Part shown: in pieces, positions 1-9,174 of the stretch
Layout: each line of letters starts with the position of its first letter
Position numbering within the stretch: the first letter of the stretch is position 1
DNA from: Rhizobium leguminosarum
GTDB lineage: Bacteria > Pseudomonadota > Alphaproteobacteria > Rhizobiales > Rhizobiaceae
Length of the DNA: 64,000 bases
NCBI RefSeq assembly: GCF_002953715.1
Contig: NZ_CP025015.1
Location: 493,387-557,386, forward strand
Reading direction: 5' to 3'
Notes under the pieces: generated by a model
What the model was told of the DNA's origin: nothing
What the model saw: the letters and a program-made list of their open reading frames with translations, nothing else
Databases searched by the model: none
Translations under genes and position numbers: made by a program

Positions 1-846
1 TATGCCGATGTAGTCATTGTATTTCAGTCCGCCGTCGACGATACGGCGCAGGCCGCCGCTATGGGTCGGGTCTGCCTGGATCTGGCCCTTTTCACCAACG
101 AACTCGACCTTGAAATCGACGAGCGAGGGATTGTCGCGCGACAGGATCCAGCTGTTCTCCATGGTCACGACCGTGCCCTTGGAAAATTCAAGGATCGACG
201 CATGGAAGTCTTTCGTATCCACGCCGCCGGCAGACAGTGTCCCAGAGCGGGCGACGGAATAAACACGCACGACCTCGTCTGCGAGAATGAAACGCAGGAC
301 ATCAACGAGGTGGCTGCCCAGGAACCAGAGTGCCGAAGACTTTGCAGCCCAGCTCAGCATTTCGAACGGAACGAATGTCGTATTCGAAAGACGCGAGGTC
401 CCGTGTTTGGCCAAGCCGATCTGACCGTCCTGGATCATGTCGCGAACCTGGGCGAGGATGGGATTTACACGGTTGTGGAAATCAATCATCAGCTTGCCCT
501 TGGATTTTGCGGCAGCCGCCGCAATTTCCTCGGCTTCACTCACCGTCGTCGCAAGCGGCTTTTCGCTCAACACGTGTTTGTCAGCTTTCAGAGCGGCGAG
601 GATTATCGGCGTGTGGGTAAAGTCGGGTGTCGCAACCGAGATCGCATCGATCTGATCGCTGGAGATCAGCTTCTGATAATCGGTGAAGGCCCGCGTTGCG
701 CCGTAGGTTTCCTTCATCTTCAGCGCCCTGCCCTCATCGAGGTCGCAGACGCCGACCAGCTCGGTCTCCGGCAAGACATTAAAGGTGTGGGCGTGATTGC
801 CGCCCCAAAGACCGGCGCCAATGACGCCCATTCGCAGTCTGCTCAT
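1..846 (-). CDS. Gfo/Idh/MocA-family oxidoreductase, 3' end cut by window edge
   Basis: Reading the minus strand from an ATG at 846 gives an open frame of about 282 residues that runs off the left edge with no stop. The N-terminus MSRLRMGVIGAGLWGGNH carries the Rossmann G-x-G-x-x-G dinucleotide-binding loop. Around residue 95 comes SEKPLATT, the EKP motif of this family, whose lysine helps bind cofactor and substrate. The family oxidises or epimerises sugars and polyols such as inositol or glucose with NAD(P). It lies 28 bp downstream of the sugar permease gene and in the same direction, so it probably acts on the imported sugar. The substrate cannot be told from sequence. Confidence 0.9.
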   Translation of the reverse strand, partial: MSRLRMGVIGAGLWGGNHAHTFNVLPETELVGVCDLDEGRALKMKETYGATRAFTDYQKLISSDQIDAISVATPDFTHTPIILAALKADKHVLSEKPLATTVSEAEEIAAAAAKSKGKLMIDFHNRVNPILAQVRDMIQDGQIGLAKHGTSRLSNTTFVPFEMLSWAAKSSALWFLGSHLVDVLRFILADEVVRVYSVARSGTLSAGGVDTKDFHASILEFSKGTVVTMENSWILSRDNPSLVDFKVEFVGEKGQIQADPTHSGGLRRIVDGGLKYNDYIGI

Positions 847-874
847 TTCATTACTCCATTCATAAAGGGAAAGC

Positions 875-1708
875 TCAGCCCTTCACCGAACCAAAGGTGA
901 GGCCTCGTACGACGTATCGATCGAAAACAAGGAAGATGATCATCGGAGGTATCATCGCGAGCACTGCTGCGGCGGCGATGTAGTTCCAGGTCACTCCGCT
1001 CGTTGCGAAATATCCAAGTGTTCCGATCGGAAGAGTGGCGGTCGAGCGTGAGCTCAGCACCAGCGGAAAAGCGGCATTGTTCCATGCGAACACGAAGGCG
1101 AACATCGAGGTAACAATGATGCCGGGACGAACGATCGGCAGCGTGATCCGCAACATGATCGTGTACCAGCGGGCGCCGTCGACCCGGGCAGCCTCCTCCA
1201 GTTCCACCGGCACTTCATCGATGAAACTCTTCATCAACCAGACGGAAAACGGGATCGTCAGCGTCTGCAGGACCAGGATCATGGAGAAATAGGAACCCTG
1301 CAGACCGATGCGCGTGATGAGGATGAAATAAGGGATCAGGAATGCGACCGGCGGGGCCATCAACAGCCCGAGATACCACAACATGATGTTCTTCTTGCCG
1401 CGGAGCTTGAAACGGGACAACGCATAGGCCGCAGGAACCGAAAAGGGCAGATTGAGTAGCACAGCACCAATCGCGACGATGAGGCTGTTGACCAGTTGCC
1501 GCGCATTGGTGCCCGGATCGACGAGGATGTGCCGGAATGCGTCGAGATTGGGCTCGAATGTGAGTTGCGGCGGCATGGTGAACGCCGTCTCGGCCGGCCG
1601 GATCGCAAGGGCGATGAACCAGAGGATCGGACCGACGAAGATTGCCAGGAAGAGGAGGCCGGCGGCGTAGGTGAGTGCCGTGTTGAAGCTCGTGTGGCGC
1701 CGGGACAT
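875..1708 (-). CDS. Carbohydrate ABC transporter permease, MalG type
   Basis: Inner-membrane subunit of a sugar importer (CUT1 type), 277 residues with about six hydrophobic segments. The cytoplasmic EAA loop that docks the ATPase is seen as EAARVDGARWYTIMLRITLP. An upstream in-frame start at 1753 would overlap the preceding gene. I chose 1708 because GAGGAG lies about 8 bases before it and it begins one base after the preceding stop, a typical coupled arrangement. It pairs with the MalF-type permease just upstream. No ATPase gene for this system lies in the window, so it is probably beyond the left edge or supplied elsewhere. Confidence 0.93.
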   Translation of the reverse strand: MSRRHTSFNTALTYAAGLLFLAIFVGPILWFIALAIRPAETAFTMPPQLTFEPNLDAFRHILVDPGTNARQLVNSLIVAIGAVLLNLPFSVPAAYALSRFKLRGKKNIMLWYLGLLMAPPVAFLIPYFILITRIGLQGSYFSMILVLQTLTIPFSVWLMKSFIDEVPVELEEAARVDGARWYTIMLRITLPIVRPGIIVTSMFAFVFAWNNAAFPLVLSSRSTATLPIGTLGYFATSGVTWNYIAAAAVLAMIPPMIIFLVFDRYVVRGLTFGSVKG

Positions 1709-1709
1709 T

Positions 1710-2639
1710 TTACCACTCCTCGTTTCGGAACGCGAAGAAGACGTAGAGGGCAACGATGACGTTGACGATCAATACGGTGATCCAGGTCATGGCGCTGACC
1801 AGACCGATGTTGAAGTTCACAAGGCCCTGTTCGTAGAGAGAGTATCCAAGGGTGCGCGTCGACGTGCCCGGTCCGCCGCGGGTGAGCACAAGCACCGTGT
1901 CGAAGGTGTTGAAGATCTGCATGAAGCGCAGCATGACGATAATGATTGCGGTGCGTTTGATCAGCGGCAGCTTGATCCGCATCAGGATCGTCCATGCAGA
2001 CGCGCGATCCAGGCGTGCGGCCTCCAAAATCTCGTCGGGCACGGCCAAAAGGCTCGCATAGAGAACGATTGCAAAGAACGGCGTCCACTGCCAGATGTCG
2101 ACGAAGAGGATGGCCGCGAGTGCAGTCGATGGCGAGCCAAGAATTCCCTCTGCTGGAACGGGGAGCCAGAGCGACTGCAACAGCCAACTCAACAGTCCAC
2201 CGCCGGGATCATAGAGGTAGCGGAACAAAAAGCCGACGACGATGGGTGCGATCGTTGTGGGCAGGATCAGCAGGGCCCGCACGATGTTCATGCCAGGCAA
2301 GGCCTTGAGCAGAATGAGCGCGATCGCCAGGCCGAATGTGAACTCAAGTGCCGTGCCAAGGATCGACAGGATCAGGGTGTTGGTGAGCGCGGCGCGAAAG
2401 TCGAATGCGTTGAAGGCCTGCACATAATTTTCGAACCCAACGAACTGGAGCGGTTCCGGGCCGATTTGCAGGTTCCAGAAGTAGAAGCTCGATCTGAGGG
2501 CAAACAGCAAAGGATAGGCGATGAGCGCGAGCAGCATCACGACCGAAGGCGCGATCAGAAAGTAGGGCAGGTTTCGTCGGATAAAGCTCTTCCGGGCAGG
2601 CCCAAAGGCTCGCGGAGAGCGAACAGTTGTCGTGTGCAT
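1710..2639 (-). CDS. Carbohydrate ABC transporter permease, MalF type
   Basis: Partner permease, 309 residues, with a hydrophilic N-terminal stretch of about 25 residues and then several membrane segments. The EAA loop reads EAARLDRASAWTILMRIKLP. Its length and architecture fit the MalF/UgpA class that forms a heterodimer with the MalG-type protein encoded directly downstream. It lies about 70 bp after the substrate-binding protein gene, so binding protein, two permeases and dehydrogenase read as one operon. Substrate is unknown; the linked dehydrogenase suggests a sugar, polyol or uronate. Confidence 0.93.
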   Translation of the reverse strand: MHTTTVRSPRAFGPARKSFIRRNLPYFLIAPSVVMLLALIAYPLLFALRSSFYFWNLQIGPEPLQFVGFENYVQAFNAFDFRAALTNTLILSILGTALEFTFGLAIALILLKALPGMNIVRALLILPTTIAPIVVGFLFRYLYDPGGGLLSWLLQSLWLPVPAEGILGSPSTALAAILFVDIWQWTPFFAIVLYASLLAVPDEILEAARLDRASAWTILMRIKLPLIKRTAIIIVMLRFMQIFNTFDTVLVLTRGGPGTSTRTLGYSLYEQGLVNFNIGLVSAMTWITVLIVNVIVALYVFFAFRNEEW

Positions 2640-2709
2640 TGCCAGATCCAGTTCTTCTTCAAGTGGATGCCGGCGCGATCGCTGTCGCGCCGGCCCGAGG
2701 AGAACTCTG

Positions 2710-4164
2710 TTACTTCTTGGCGATCAGGGCTTTGGCCCCATCAAGAGAATCCGCGTAGCTGTCCTTTTGATAAGGGATCATGAGATTGCCCTTCAGGATG
2801 CTCTCGAACAGGCTGTTGGCGCGTTCCAGGCCGGTCGTCGGCTCCTCGTTGCCGGTCAATAGCTGGTTCAAGGTCAGGCCCAACACGCTTTCGACAGCCG
2901 TGTAACCAGGTACAGGCGGGCGAGCGACCTTGCCGTTGCCCTGCTTCATCATCGCATACTGCACATCGAGGTAAGGATAGATCGCCTTGACTTCCTCGTC
3001 TTGATAGAGCGAAACGCGCGCAAAGTCGGAGAACTGGTAGTTGAGGTCCGGCCAAAGAGCCATTTTCTTCTGCGTGGCCTTCGAAGTCGCCCATTTGATG
3101 AAGGCGTAGCCTGCCTCTTGCCTTTCGGAACTGGACGGGATGCCAAGGCTCCAGCCGCCGAGGCTGACCGTCTGAGGCACGCCCTCAGCTTTCGGCAAGG
3201 CTGCGGTTGCATACTTCTCCATGACGTCCGACTTCTTGCCGGTCATGTAGCCGGAATTCTTGATCAGATAGAAGTACGGGGTCCACCAGTAGAACATGCC
3301 GATGTCGCCCTTGGCGAAACGGGTGCCGGCGTCGAACCAGACATAATTGATGGCTTCAGGCGGAGACAACTTGTAGAGCTGCCTGTAGACTTCGACAGAC
3401 TTGATCCAGGCGGGGCTTGTCAGTTGCGGGGAGAAATCCCACGGAGCGGCCGGGAATGATTTGAACCAGTTCGCGCCGTGGCTTGCTGAGACCTGCGTAA
3501 ACATGTGGACGATCGGCGACGGTTGAGAGCCGCAAACGACGGTTGGGAAGAGCGGCTTGCCGCCAAATGTTTTGCCTTCCATCGACTTCAGGGTGTCAAC
3601 GTATTTCGTCCAGGTCCAGTCTTCGGATGTCTCGGTCGGCGGCGCTGCAATGCCGAGTTCGTCAAAGACGTCCTTGCGATACATGACCCCCTGCGCATAG
3701 GCGGCAACCGGCAGTGTGCCAACTTGGCCGCGCCACATGTTCGAGGAATAAAGGACCTCGGGGATGAAGTCGGAGAGGTCGAATTCGCTGTCCTTGGCAA
3801 TGAAATCGTTCAGCGAGATGATCCAGCCGTTGTCGAGATATTGCCCGAGCCACATCTGGTCGACAACGATGACATCGGCGTCGGAGGTCTTGGCGACAAA
3901 GGCAGACACGAGGCGCGATTGAAGGGCGTCATACGACAGGCTCTCCAATTCTACTTTGATGCCGGTTTCCTTCTCGTATTCTGGCACCAGCGCCTTCATT
4001 GAGAAAAAGAATGGGTCTTCAACGGACAGGACGCGCACCGTGTTCGCATCCTGTGCCGCCCCTCGCCGTGGCACGGCCAATGATCCCGCGCCAGCCACAA
4101 GAGCTGCGACGGAAGCGCTTTTCAGCAGGTCACGTCGCGACATATTTCCGAAATCGATTGTCAT
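2710..4164 (-). CDS. Extracellular sugar-binding protein, Tat-exported
   Basis: Periplasmic solute-binding protein of family 1 (MalE-like), 484 residues, which captures substrate for the two permeases downstream. The N-terminus holds a twin-arginine signal (MSRRDLLKSASVAALVAGAG) with a likely cleavage site after PRRGAAQ, so it is probably exported folded through the Tat pathway, as is common for rhizobial sugar-binding proteins. The start at 4164 has GAGGAGG about 8 bases upstream. It is the first gene of the operon and is divergent from a ROK-family regulator; an inverted repeat lies in the gap. Confidence 0.93.
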   Translation of the reverse strand: MTIDFGNMSRRDLLKSASVAALVAGAGSLAVPRRGAAQDANTVRVLSVEDPFFFSMKALVPEYEKETGIKVELESLSYDALQSRLVSAFVAKTSDADVIVVDQMWLGQYLDNGWIISLNDFIAKDSEFDLSDFIPEVLYSSNMWRGQVGTLPVAAYAQGVMYRKDVFDELGIAAPPTETSEDWTWTKYVDTLKSMEGKTFGGKPLFPTVVCGSQPSPIVHMFTQVSASHGANWFKSFPAAPWDFSPQLTSPAWIKSVEVYRQLYKLSPPEAINYVWFDAGTRFAKGDIGMFYWWTPYFYLIKNSGYMTGKKSDVMEKYATAALPKAEGVPQTVSLGGWSLGIPSSSERQEAGYAFIKWATSKATQKKMALWPDLNYQFSDFARVSLYQDEEVKAIYPYLDVQYAMMKQGNGKVARPPVPGYTAVESVLGLTLNQLLTGNEEPTTGLERANSLFESILKGNLMIPYQKDSYADSLDGAKALIAKK

Positions 4165-4276
4165 AAACAGCCTCCTCAGTTGCTTCGTATCCCAACCCCG
4201 GCCCTTCAGCGCAGCCCTGGGCTTCCGCTTGTCGATACTGAGATTGTTACCCCTAATGTGCTTTTTGTAAGCAGTT

Positions 4277-4297
4277 AGTTTGTACCTCGCACAAACT
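4277..4297. promoter_or_regulatory. Inverted repeat in the gap between sugar operon and ROK regulator
   Basis: AGTTTGT and ACAAACT form a perfect 7-bp inverted repeat with a 7-base spacer. It lies about 115 bp upstream of the binding-protein gene and 155 bp upstream of the ROK gene. Position and symmetry suit an operator for the adjacent regulator, but this is inference from layout only. Confidence 0.4.
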
Positions 4298-4451
4298 TAT
4301 GTTAATGTCAAGAAGTTGTCGCGGCGAAAAATTTCCGCGCTGTACCGCGGTTGTCATCGACGTCCTGCTTGCATCACCGGAAAGGGCCTTATGTTGTATG
4401 GCCGTTCGATAATGTACGGGCTAAAAGGATCCGGTAGATTGGAGAAGAGAA

Positions 4452-5711
4452 TTGAAGTTTGAGAGCCAGCCGTCCTATTCGTTGGGCCAGCGGACCCCTG
4501 CCAGCAGAGAAGTCGCCGCCGGCGAGAACGGCGGCAACGTGACACTTGTCTCCCAATCGGCACTTGGCGCGATAAACCGCGGTCGCGTCCTTCAAGCCTT
4601 ATATGATAACGGACCCAAAAGCCGGGCAGATCTCGCTCGACTTGCAGGCGTCAACCGGACCACGATAACCGGTATTGTGCAGCCGATGATCGAAGACCAG
4701 CTTCTTGTTGAGGGAGATGCGTCGCCTTCCGACGTCAAAGGCGGCAAGCCGGCTCGTCCGCTTTATTTTAACCCCGATGCACCGATGCTTGGCGCAGTCC
4801 TCCTTCTGCCCGGCACGATACAAACATGCCTCGTGGCGCTAACCGGTGAGATCAAGGCCGTTGCGAAAGCTGAGTTTGATACGCATGGCGAGACAGAAGC
4901 ATTCATCGCGGTCATGACGGAGACGCTTACTGCCACACTGTCTCAGGCCCAGCAGGCGCCGTTTGGCATTGGCGTGGCCTCTGCTGGAATGATCGACAGT
5001 GACAACGGAACCATTCTTACCGTCAACCTTGCTCCCGTTCTAACGGGACTTCCCCTTGTAGCAATACTACAAGAACGCTTCTCTCTTCCGGTTGTCATCG
5101 ATCATCACCCCCGTGCCTTGCTTGTTGGGGACAGATGGTTCGGACCCGGTCGCGGCCAACAAAATTTCGCAGCAGTCTATACTGGTGAGGTTCTCGGCGG
5201 CGCCTTCTTCATCGACGGCAAGGTCTATCGTGGACTCGCCGGATCCGGCGGCGAGCTCGGTCACAGCGTGGTGCAGATCGATGGTGCCCTTTGCAATTGC
5301 GGAAAGCACGGCTGCTGGGAGACCGTCGCCGCCCTTCCTTGGTTACGAAAAGAAGCCGCCCGATTGAGCTTTCCGCATCCCAAGAGCGTCACCTGTGCCA
5401 GGCTTGTCAAGGAAGCAGACGAAGGCTCGAAGGCGGCAGAGGAGCTTCTCGACCGTTATACGCGGAACGTAGCTTTCGGCATCGTCAACCTGCAGCAAAC
5501 ACTCTCCCTCAACTCCTATGTCCTTCATGGAGACGTCGCCGGAGGCGGAATGAAGGCAGCAGAGCTGATCAGGCAGCATATCGAGCAACTGGTGGTGAAG
5601 AGACCTGGTCAGGAGATATCGATCACGGTGAATGGTATCGGCGAAGGCCATACGGCTCTGCGCGGCGCCGCGGGTCTGGTTTTATCCAGCCACCTCAAGC
5701 TGGTTATTTGA
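4452..5711 (+). CDS. ROK-family transcriptional regulator (NagC/XylR-like)
   Basis: 419 residues. An N-terminal winged helix-turn-helix (about 40-100, containing RADLARLAGVNRTTITGIVQ) is followed by a ROK sugar-kinase-like domain. The ROK zinc motif is intact as CNCGKHGCWE at about residue 278, after a GELGH motif. Such proteins repress sugar-uptake operons and release DNA when the sugar binds the ROK domain. The start is TTG at 4452 with GGAG 7 bases upstream. It is divergent from the sugar ABC operon, which it most likely controls. Confidence 0.92.
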   Translation: MKFESQPSYSLGQRTPASREVAAGENGGNVTLVSQSALGAINRGRVLQALYDNGPKSRADLARLAGVNRTTITGIVQPMIEDQLLVEGDASPSDVKGGKPARPLYFNPDAPMLGAVLLLPGTIQTCLVALTGEIKAVAKAEFDTHGETEAFIAVMTETLTATLSQAQQAPFGIGVASAGMIDSDNGTILTVNLAPVLTGLPLVAILQERFSLPVVIDHHPRALLVGDRWFGPGRGQQNFAAVYTGEVLGGAFFIDGKVYRGLAGSGGELGHSVVQIDGALCNCGKHGCWETVAALPWLRKEAARLSFPHPKSVTCARLVKEADEGSKAAEELLDRYTRNVAFGIVNLQQTLSLNSYVLHGDVAGGGMKAAELIRQHIEQLVVKRPGQEISITVNGIGEGHTALRGAAGLVLSSHLKLVI

Positions 5712-5817
5712 GGTTTTGTAGCGGCGCCGATCTGCAAGGAAGGCTGCAAGGTGCGGTTCGCGCCCGGGCCTGCCCCGGTCGACCTCTTAAAGAGACTCAG
5801 GCGCGCAATCAAATTTT

Positions 5818-6975
5818 CTAAGGTCGGGATTTGGGCTTGCGACCGTTAAGGTAAGGACTGCCGTCGTCTGCGACGGCGGCGGAAAAGAGAGAGGCAAAGA
5901 ACGGAATGCAGGCCGCCCCGATCGCGCCGGCGCGAGGGCCAAGTCGGGAGGCCTCGACTGCGGCAGCCTCCAAGCCGCGCGACGGGCCAAGGATTGGCTG
6001 ACTGGAAATTGCGCGTACCAGCCTGTCTGTCACGAGTTCTGGCAGCCGTCCCCCAAGGACAATCAGCGCTGGGTCGAACATTGCCGTTGCTACGCGTACC
6101 GTCTCGCTGAGCTGCTTTCCGGCGCGTTCAACCCAGATTTCTAACGCCGCTTCGGCGCTGTTTGGCAACCGTTCGAGATCGATGAAGTCGTGGATGGCGA
6201 AGCCGGCACCGTTGAGGGTGGCAAAAAGGTCCTGGCCGGATGGGCGCGGCTGGTCGTACGGGTAAAGAACTCCGGGCAGGCAGGCGTTTCCATTGACACC
6301 GCGGTACGGCCGTCCATCGATAACCGCCCCTCCCCCGACACCGTGTCCGATGTGAATGAAGAACATCGGATCAGGCTGCGGGATGCGTCCGCCGAACACA
6401 TACTCTCCGAGCGCTGCAGCTGTTCCATCATTCTCGATGTAATAGGGCGCTTCGAAAGTCGCTTTAAAAGCTTGGTCCGCCTCGCCATCATCGAAAGCCG
6501 GGAAGAAGCTGTGTGCCTTGAGGAGGTTCGACATCATGCCGAAATTGCCGGGCACCGAGCAACCGACCCCGAGAAGGCGATCCTGAGGCGTACTAAGGTG
6601 GGCCAGCATCGCCGCGATAGCCGCCTGGGCCGCACCTGCCACAGACAAAGCCGTGCTGGTCTCGATGTCGACTGATCGGGAGGTAAGAATCGTACCCGCT
6701 AGATCAACAATTGCTACCTCCATTCGGGAGACCGAGAATGTTATTCCTGCGGAAAGATACCGGTCAGCCCGCAAGCTCAGCAAGCGCCGAGGCTGGCCTT
6801 GGGCGCCGGTCCGGTCGACCACCTCGATCAGAAGTCCGATGTCCACCAAGCGGCCTATCAGCCGAGTGACAGAAGCGCCTGTCATGCCTGACCGTTCGGC
6901 TAGGTCCACGCGCGCGATCTTCTTGCCTACGAAAATCAGTTCGACCAGCCGTCGTTCGTTTCGTGAAAGGTCCAT
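5818..6975 (-). CDS. ROK-family transcriptional regulator with degenerate zinc motif
   Basis: 385 residues. N-terminal helix-turn-helix (RVDLAERSGMTGASVTRLIG, about 20-40) and a ROK domain with a phosphate-loop-like GHGVGGGAVIDG. The usual C-x-C-G-x-x-G-C cluster is missing; the equivalent stretch reads GNACLPGVLYPYDQPRPSGQ. Zinc binding as in NagC is therefore unlikely. It is divergent from the binding-protein/ATPase/permease cluster starting at 7115 and probably regulates it. It shares the family but is only distantly similar to the ROK gene at 4452. Confidence 0.9.
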   Translation of the reverse strand: MDLSRNERRLVELIFVGKKIARVDLAERSGMTGASVTRLIGRLVDIGLLIEVVDRTGAQGQPRRLLSLRADRYLSAGITFSVSRMEVAIVDLAGTILTSRSVDIETSTALSVAGAAQAAIAAMLAHLSTPQDRLLGVGCSVPGNFGMMSNLLKAHSFFPAFDDGEADQAFKATFEAPYYIENDGTAAALGEYVFGGRIPQPDPMFFIHIGHGVGGGAVIDGRPYRGVNGNACLPGVLYPYDQPRPSGQDLFATLNGAGFAIHDFIDLERLPNSAEAALEIWVERAGKQLSETVRVATAMFDPALIVLGGRLPELVTDRLVRAISSQPILGPSRGLEAAAVEASRLGPRAGAIGAACIPFFASLFSAAVADDGSPYLNGRKPKSRP

Positions 6976-7030
6976 GGGTCCAAGAGTGCCTCAAATCGCC
7001 AGCAGCCAGAGGGTATTGCAATATATATTA

Positions 7031-7047
7031 AATTACGCAATGTAATT
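7031..7047. promoter_or_regulatory. Inverted repeat upstream of second ABC cluster
   Basis: AATTAC, GCAAT, GTAATT: a perfect 6-bp inverted repeat in an AT-rich patch between the divergent ROK gene (start 6975) and the binding-protein gene (start 7115). Likely an operator or core-promoter element; inference from position. Confidence 0.4.
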
Positions 7048-7114
7048 AATCTGTCATGAAGGCCGTTTAAGAAGCCAAACCGGAATGACCGCCAAAATGA
7101 AATGGGAGAACACC

Positions 7115-8119
7115 ATGTACCAGATCAAACGATTGTTGAGCCTCGCGGCCGTGCTGATCGCGATCGCCTCTCCGGCCTTGGCAAAGAGTCTCGTCGTTTA
7201 TTCACCTCAGGGGGAAGAGAACGTTCAATGGATAATCGACCAGGCTAAAGCCGCCGGTCACGACGTGCAGTTTCTGCGCGCACCCGGAGGAGAACTTTTT
7301 GATCGGCTCGTCGCGGAAAAGTACAATCCCCAGGCCGATGTCGTACTTGGTATGGTCGATACGTCTATGGCTTTGCTCAAAAAGAACGGACTATTCCAGC
7401 CATACGCCCCAGCCTGGGCGGCGGACCTCCCCGCGCAATACAAGGACAAAGAAGGTATTGTCTACAAATTCTGGAGCACACCGATCGTCATCGCCTATGA
7501 TCCCGAAAAGCTAGCCGCTGCGGAGGCCCCAAAAAGCTGGCTAGACCTGATAAAGGGCGAATACAAGGGCAAATACGTCATCGGCAACACTGCCTGGCAG
7601 ACGACAAGGGTCTATCTGGCCGGCATCTTGGCGCGGTTCCTCGACGACAAGGGCGAAGTCACTCAAGCTGGATGGAATTTTCTTGGCACATTCTATGCGA
7701 ACGCGATCGTTGTCGATGACGCCGATGCGCGCAAGGAAGCGTTCAAATCGGGCGGTGCGGTCATCAATCTGAACTGGTTCGGCGGCGTCATCAAGGACGC
7801 CAAGGAACTCGGCATGCAAGTCAAGGTCATTGACCCGGAAGGTGGCACGCCCGTCATCTCCGAAGGCGTGGCGATCATGGCGGGAACCGATCAGCTGGAG
7901 CAGGCAAAGGCATTCGTCGACTGGTTCGGGTCTGCCGATGTCATGGCCGGCTACGCCAAAAAGTTCGGTCAGGTTCCGGTGCTGCCGGCGGCGCTGGCTA
8001 AATCTCCGCCAGAGGTGCAGGCGAATGCAGAACTAGTCAAGGCTCAGCCTATCGACTGGGATGCCGTCGCGCCCAAACTGGACGGCTGGTTGCAGAAGAT
8101 CGAGCTTGAAATCCGGTGA
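7115..8119 (+). CDS. Periplasmic substrate-binding protein (iron/spermidine/AEP-type ABC importer)
   Basis: 334 residues with a Sec signal peptide (RLLSLAAVLIAIASPALA, cleavage after ALA). The mature part begins KSLVVYSPQGEE, the opening strand of family 1 binding proteins related to FbpA, ThiB and PhnS. The start at 7115 is preferred to 7085 because GGGAG lies 7 bases before it and the signal peptide then starts at residue 1. With the ATPase and double-length permease that follow it forms a complete importer. The substrate is uncertain; this subfamily carries ferric iron, thiamine, 2-aminoethylphosphonate or small organic acids. Confidence 0.88.
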   Translation: MYQIKRLLSLAAVLIAIASPALAKSLVVYSPQGEENVQWIIDQAKAAGHDVQFLRAPGGELFDRLVAEKYNPQADVVLGMVDTSMALLKKNGLFQPYAPAWAADLPAQYKDKEGIVYKFWSTPIVIAYDPEKLAAAEAPKSWLDLIKGEYKGKYVIGNTAWQTTRVYLAGILARFLDDKGEVTQAGWNFLGTFYANAIVVDDADARKEAFKSGGAVINLNWFGGVIKDAKELGMQVKVIDPEGGTPVISEGVAIMAGTDQLEQAKAFVDWFGSADVMAGYAKKFGQVPVLPAALAKSPPEVQANAELVKAQPIDWDAVAPKLDGWLQKIELEIR

Positions 8120-8169
8120 GCATGTAGGACCGGGCGATGCAGATCGCCAGGCTTCACAGGAGTATGATC

Positions 8170-9174
8170 ATGCCGGCCCCGATCCTCATCATCGATAAAC
8201 TGCATATTGGCTATGGCGATAAGGTAGTCATCCGCGACCTCTCGCTTGAGATTCACGAAGGCGAGTTCGTTGCTCTGCTCGGGGCTTCCGGCAGTGGCAA
8301 ATCCAGCGTTCTAAGGACCCTCGCCGGCTTTCATTCGGCCATGAGTGGGCGGATTATTCTTGAAGGAAAAGATATCACCAACGAGCCTCCGGAGCGCCGC
8401 AATGTCGGCATGGTATTCCAGAACTATGCGCTGTTTCCAACGATGACGGCGTTCGAAAACATCGCCTTTGCTTTGCGTGTGGCGAAGATGCCGCAGAGCG
8501 AGATTGACAAGCGCGTCGGCCAGATCGCCGAAACATCCGGGATTACGGAGCAGCTGCACAAGAAGCCAGCGACCATGTCAGGCGGGCAACAACAGCGGGT
8601 CGCGATTGCGCGCGCGCTCGTCGCGGGCTCCAAGGTGCTTTTGTTCGACGAACCATTGTCCAATCTCGACGCCAAGGTGCGAGTGACGATGCGCCGCGAG
8701 ATCAAGAGGCTCCAGCAGGAATTTGGCTTCACGGCAGTCTTTGTCACGCATGATCAGGAAGATGCACTCACGATGTCCGACACGATCGTCGTGCTGGCGA
8801 ACGGTGGCGTTGAACAGATCGGTGACGGGCGTACTCTTTATCGGAAGCCCGCGACGCCGTTCATCTGCGAGTTTATCGGCACCGCCAACGAACTGCTCGC
8901 ACCGGTTGTCGCGCATATTCTGGGTCGCGACGTTCGGGGGCGCATCTTTGTCCGCCACGAAGATGTGTTCGTCGGGAAAGCGGTAGAAGCCGGGTTGCCG
9001 GCGACCGTCTGCCACGTGGAATTCCTTGGCGCCCACAGCCGCATCGACCTGGATGCCGGCGGATATTTCATTTCGGCCGCCAGGATGGGGCACGAGTTAC
9101 CCGAAATCGGTGAGACCGTGTCCTGGACGATCCGGCCGGGCTCGGTGCATATCTTCGAGGAAGCGGACAGATGA
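8170..9174 (+). CDS. ABC transporter ATP-binding protein (PotA/FbpC type)
   Basis: 334 residues. Walker A GASGSGKS (about 40), Q-loop VFQNYALF, signature MSGGQQQR, Walker B LLFDEPLSNLD, and the H-loop VTHDQ. A C-terminal TOBE-like part follows. Two earlier in-frame ATGs exist (8137, 8164); 8170 is chosen because GGAG is 8 bases upstream. It overlaps the permease gene by ATGA, showing translational coupling. It energises uptake by the permease at 9171. Confidence 0.93.
   Translation: MPAPILIIDKLHIGYGDKVVIRDLSLEIHEGEFVALLGASGSGKSSVLRTLAGFHSAMSGRIILEGKDITNEPPERRNVGMVFQNYALFPTMTAFENIAFALRVAKMPQSEIDKRVGQIAETSGITEQLHKKPATMSGGQQQRVAIARALVAGSKVLLFDEPLSNLDAKVRVTMRREIKRLQQEFGFTAVFVTHDQEDALTMSDTIVVLANGGVEQIGDGRTLYRKPATPFICEFIGTANELLAPVVAHILGRDVRGRIFVRHEDVFVGKAVEAGLPATVCHVEFLGAHSRIDLDAGGYFISAARMGHELPEIGETVSWTIRPGSVHIFEEADR

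Noticed and set aside
61..900. 279-codon plus-strand frame at the left edge
   Set aside because: It is the shadow of the minus-strand Gfo/Idh/MocA gene (start 846), whose translation shows the Rossmann loop and EKP motif.
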